A DNA stretch of 64,000 nucleotides from Buchnera aphidicola (Cinara piceae) (GTDB lineage: Bacteria; Pseudomonadota; Gammaproteobacteria; Enterobacterales; Enterobacteriaceae). Both the position numbers and the translations under genes were made by a program. Below the pieces are notes generated by a model. It saw only the letters and a list, made by a program, of their open reading frames with translations, had not been told where the DNA came from and made no database searches. Below, one piece after another: positions 62,456-64,000 of the stretch (the first letter of the stretch is position 1; each line of letters opens with the position of its first letter). The stretch lies in assembly GCF_900699035.1 (NCBI RefSeq), contig NZ_LR217739.1, positions 310,001 to 374,000 of the forward strand, given 5' to 3'.

Positions 62456-63412
62456 ATGTCAAAAAAAATATTAAAAATTATTTTCGCAGGTAGCAATGAT
62501 TTTTCATTAGCTCACTTATATTCATTATTTTATTCAAAATATGTTATATCAGCTATAATAACTAAACCAGATAACATATATTGTAAAAAAAAAAATAATC
62601 CTTTTTCATCTATCAAAAAATTTGCAATTAAAAATAATATAAAAATATTACAACCAAATGATTTATTTGAAAAAAAATTTTATAAATCTATTCTTGATAT
62701 ACAAGCAAATATATTAATTGTATCATCTTATGGATCTATAATACCTAAAAAAATTTTAAAATTATTTCCTTTAGGTGGCATTAATATACACGCATCGCTA
62801 TTGCCAAGATGGAAAGGAGCAGCTCCTGTCCAATGGGCAATATTATCAGGAGATAAACAAACAGGAATTAGTGTAATAAAAATGAATTCTAATATTGATT
62901 CTGGAAAAATAATTTATACATTAACTTGTCCTATTAATTCAACTGATACTACTACAACATTATGCGCAAAATTAATTCCAATCTCATTACAATGTATGTA
63001 TCAATCTCTAAATATAATAAATAATCCAAATATAAAAAAATATTACAAACAAGATAAAAATCTTGAAACTAAAGCACCAAAAATAAAAAAAAGAGATTCA
63101 AGAATTTCTTGGTCTCTCTCAGTTATACAGATTGATCGATTAATTCGAGCTTTCACTCCATGGCCATGTTGTCAATTTTTTATTAATGGTTATTTTATAA
63201 AAATAAAAAAACACTCAATTATATCGTTTAATAAAAAAAATTTTTATTGCGGGGAAATTATTAAAATCAATAAAAAAGGAATACAAATAAATACTAAAAA
63301 AGGAATATTAAATATAGAAAAAATACAAATACCAGGTAAAAAAACCATACACATAAGTCAAATTATACATACAAATAAAAAACTATTTATTAAACATTCT
63401 ATATTAAAATAA
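62456..63412 (+). CDS. fmt: Methionyl-tRNA formyltransferase
   Basis: Formylates Met-tRNA-fMet for initiation. It is 318 residues (E. coli 315). IIFAGSNDFSLAHL at the N-terminus, catalytic Asn/His in NIHASLLPRWKGAAPVQWAI in pieces, Asp in MNSNIDSGKI, and the C-terminal OB domain starting ISWSLSVIQIDRLIRAFTPWP. It pairs functionally with def, the initiator tRNA and RF2 in this window. It ends just before a strong terminator. Confidence 0.96.
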   Translation: MSKKILKIIFAGSNDFSLAHLYSLFYSKYVISAIITKPDNIYCKKKNNPFSSIKKFAIKNNIKILQPNDLFEKKFYKSILDIQANILIVSSYGSIIPKKILKLFPLGGINIHASLLPRWKGAAPVQWAILSGDKQTGISVIKMNSNIDSGKIIYTLTCPINSTDTTTTLCAKLIPISLQCMYQSLNIINNPNIKKYYKQDKNLETKAPKIKKRDSRISWSLSVIQIDRLIRAFTPWPCCQFFINGYFIKIKKHSIISFNKKNFYCGEIIKINKKGIQINTKKGILNIEKIQIPGKKTIHISQIIHTNKKLFIKHSILK

Positions 63413-63449
63413 TCTTTAATACTTTTAAAGTATAAAAATTATTACAAAG

Positions 63450-63473
63450 AACGGCATAAAAATGCCGTTTTTT
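63450..63473. terminator. Intrinsic terminator between fmt and rplQ
   Basis: AACGGCAT (63450-63457) pairs with ATGCCGTT (63462-63469), loop AAAA, then TTTT. Textbook rho-independent terminator for fmt. A-rich sequence before it gives a T-rich tail on the minus strand too, so it can also end the convergent rpoA-rplQ transcript. Confidence 0.92.
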
Positions 63474-63520
63474 ATTAAAATTATAAATTTAAAAATTCAT
63501 TAAAACCTATTTAATAATTT

Positions 63521-63883
63521 TTAAAAATTTCGACCAACTAATTCTACATATGCTATAGTAGCATTGTCACCTTTTCGAAAACCACACTTTAATATACGTA
63601 AATAACCACCTGGTCTAGAATAAAAATAAGGCCCTAACTCATGAAATAATTTCTTTACTGTAAAAATATTACAAATACGAGAAAATACTAATCTTCGATT
63701 AACTATCGTATCATATTTTGACAGCGTAATAATTGGTTCAACAAAACGACGTAACTCTTTTGCTTTGGATAAAGTAGTTTTAATATACTCGTATTTAATT
63801 AATGAACATGTCATGTTTTTTAACATAGATTGTAAATGACTACGTGTTCTATTTAATAATCGTCCCGTTTTTCTATGTCTCAT
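63521..63883 (-). CDS. rplQ: 50S ribosomal protein L17
   Basis: Large-subunit protein near the exit tunnel. It is 120 residues (E. coli 127). [38 protein letters not shown] and [25 protein letters not shown] match throughout. It is the last gene of the ribosomal alpha operon, 71 bases after rpoA, with the terminator at 63450 beyond it. Confidence 0.97.
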   Translation of the reverse strand: MRHRKTGRLLNRTRSHLQSMLKNMTCSLIKYEYIKTTLSKAKELRRFVEPIITLSKYDTIVNRRLVFSRICNIFTVKKLFHELGPYFYSRPGGYLRILKCGFRKGDNATIAYVELVGRNF

Positions 63884-63954
63884 AACATTATATCCCGTAA
63901 AAAAATTGAAAAATTTTTAATTTATATATCAAAAAATATTGATTTTAAAAAAAT

Positions 63955-64000
63955 TTAATCTTCTATAAGAATTTTAGGAGGCCAATTATCTAACTTCATT
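63955..64000 (-). CDS. rpoA: RNA polymerase alpha subunit, C-terminal end (cut by window edge)
   Basis: Only the last 14 or so codons are inside the window, on the minus strand, ending in TAA at 63955-63957. MKLDNWPPKILIED aligns with the E. coli RpoA end (MRLENWPPASIADE). Position directly upstream of rplQ agrees with the alpha operon. Confidence 0.92.
   Translation of the reverse strand, partial: MKLDNWPPKILIED

Overview
This window reads as chromosomal DNA of a highly reduced, extremely A+T-rich gammaproteobacterial endosymbiont, almost certainly Buchnera aphidicola (aphid primary symbiont). The basis is protein-level similarity to Escherichia coli gene by gene, the Buchnera-type gene order, the split rRNA operon (aroE, tRNA-Glu, 23S, 5S with no 16S attached), very high Lys/Asn/Ile codon content, and the absence of any mobile element, phage gene or CRISPR array. 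The host aphid cannot be told from sequence alone.

Layout. 1-8952: end of glnS, eno, polA (broken by a 19-A tract), engB, typA, ygfZ. 9153-20457: prfB (with the programmed +1 frameshift), lysS, lysA, miaB, ybeY, leuS, holA, tusA, asd. 20961-33019: pgk, fbaA, mscS, then recC (frameshifted), recB, recD. 33039-40121: initiator tRNA, nusB, tusE, the cyoABCDE oxidase operon on the minus strand, and a gene-free stretch of about 1.16 kb where relatives carry bolA and tig. 40122-54723: the clpP-clpX-lon-ppiD protein quality-control cluster, the mdlA-mdlB ABC exporter, SRP RNA on the opposite strand, dnaX, ybaB, htpG, adk. 54735-64000: tRNA-Arg, cysS, ybeD, cspE, 5S and 23S rRNA, tRNA-Glu, aroE, def, fmt, rplQ and the 3' end of rpoA.

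Function. The set is housekeeping: translation (four aminoacyl-tRNA synthetases, RF2, tRNAs, rRNA, deformylase/formyltransferase, tRNA thiolation and i6A modification), glycolysis (eno, pgk, fbaA), lysine/threonine/aromatic amino acid provisioning for the host (asd, lysA, aroE), respiration through cytochrome bo3, proteostasis, and a small replication/repair set (polA, holA, dnaX, recBCD).

I found no new multi-gene system. The most interesting signals are decay and its tolerance. polA and recC each carry one frameshift at a homopolymer run while the rest of the reading frame stays conserved, which suggests polymerase slippage may rescue them. Other points are retention of RF2 autoregulatory frameshifting although only one gene here ends in TGA, apparent loss of the proofreading residues in PolA, strong hairpins without U-tracts between genes, and an orphan sigma70-like promoter in the cyoA-clpP gap.
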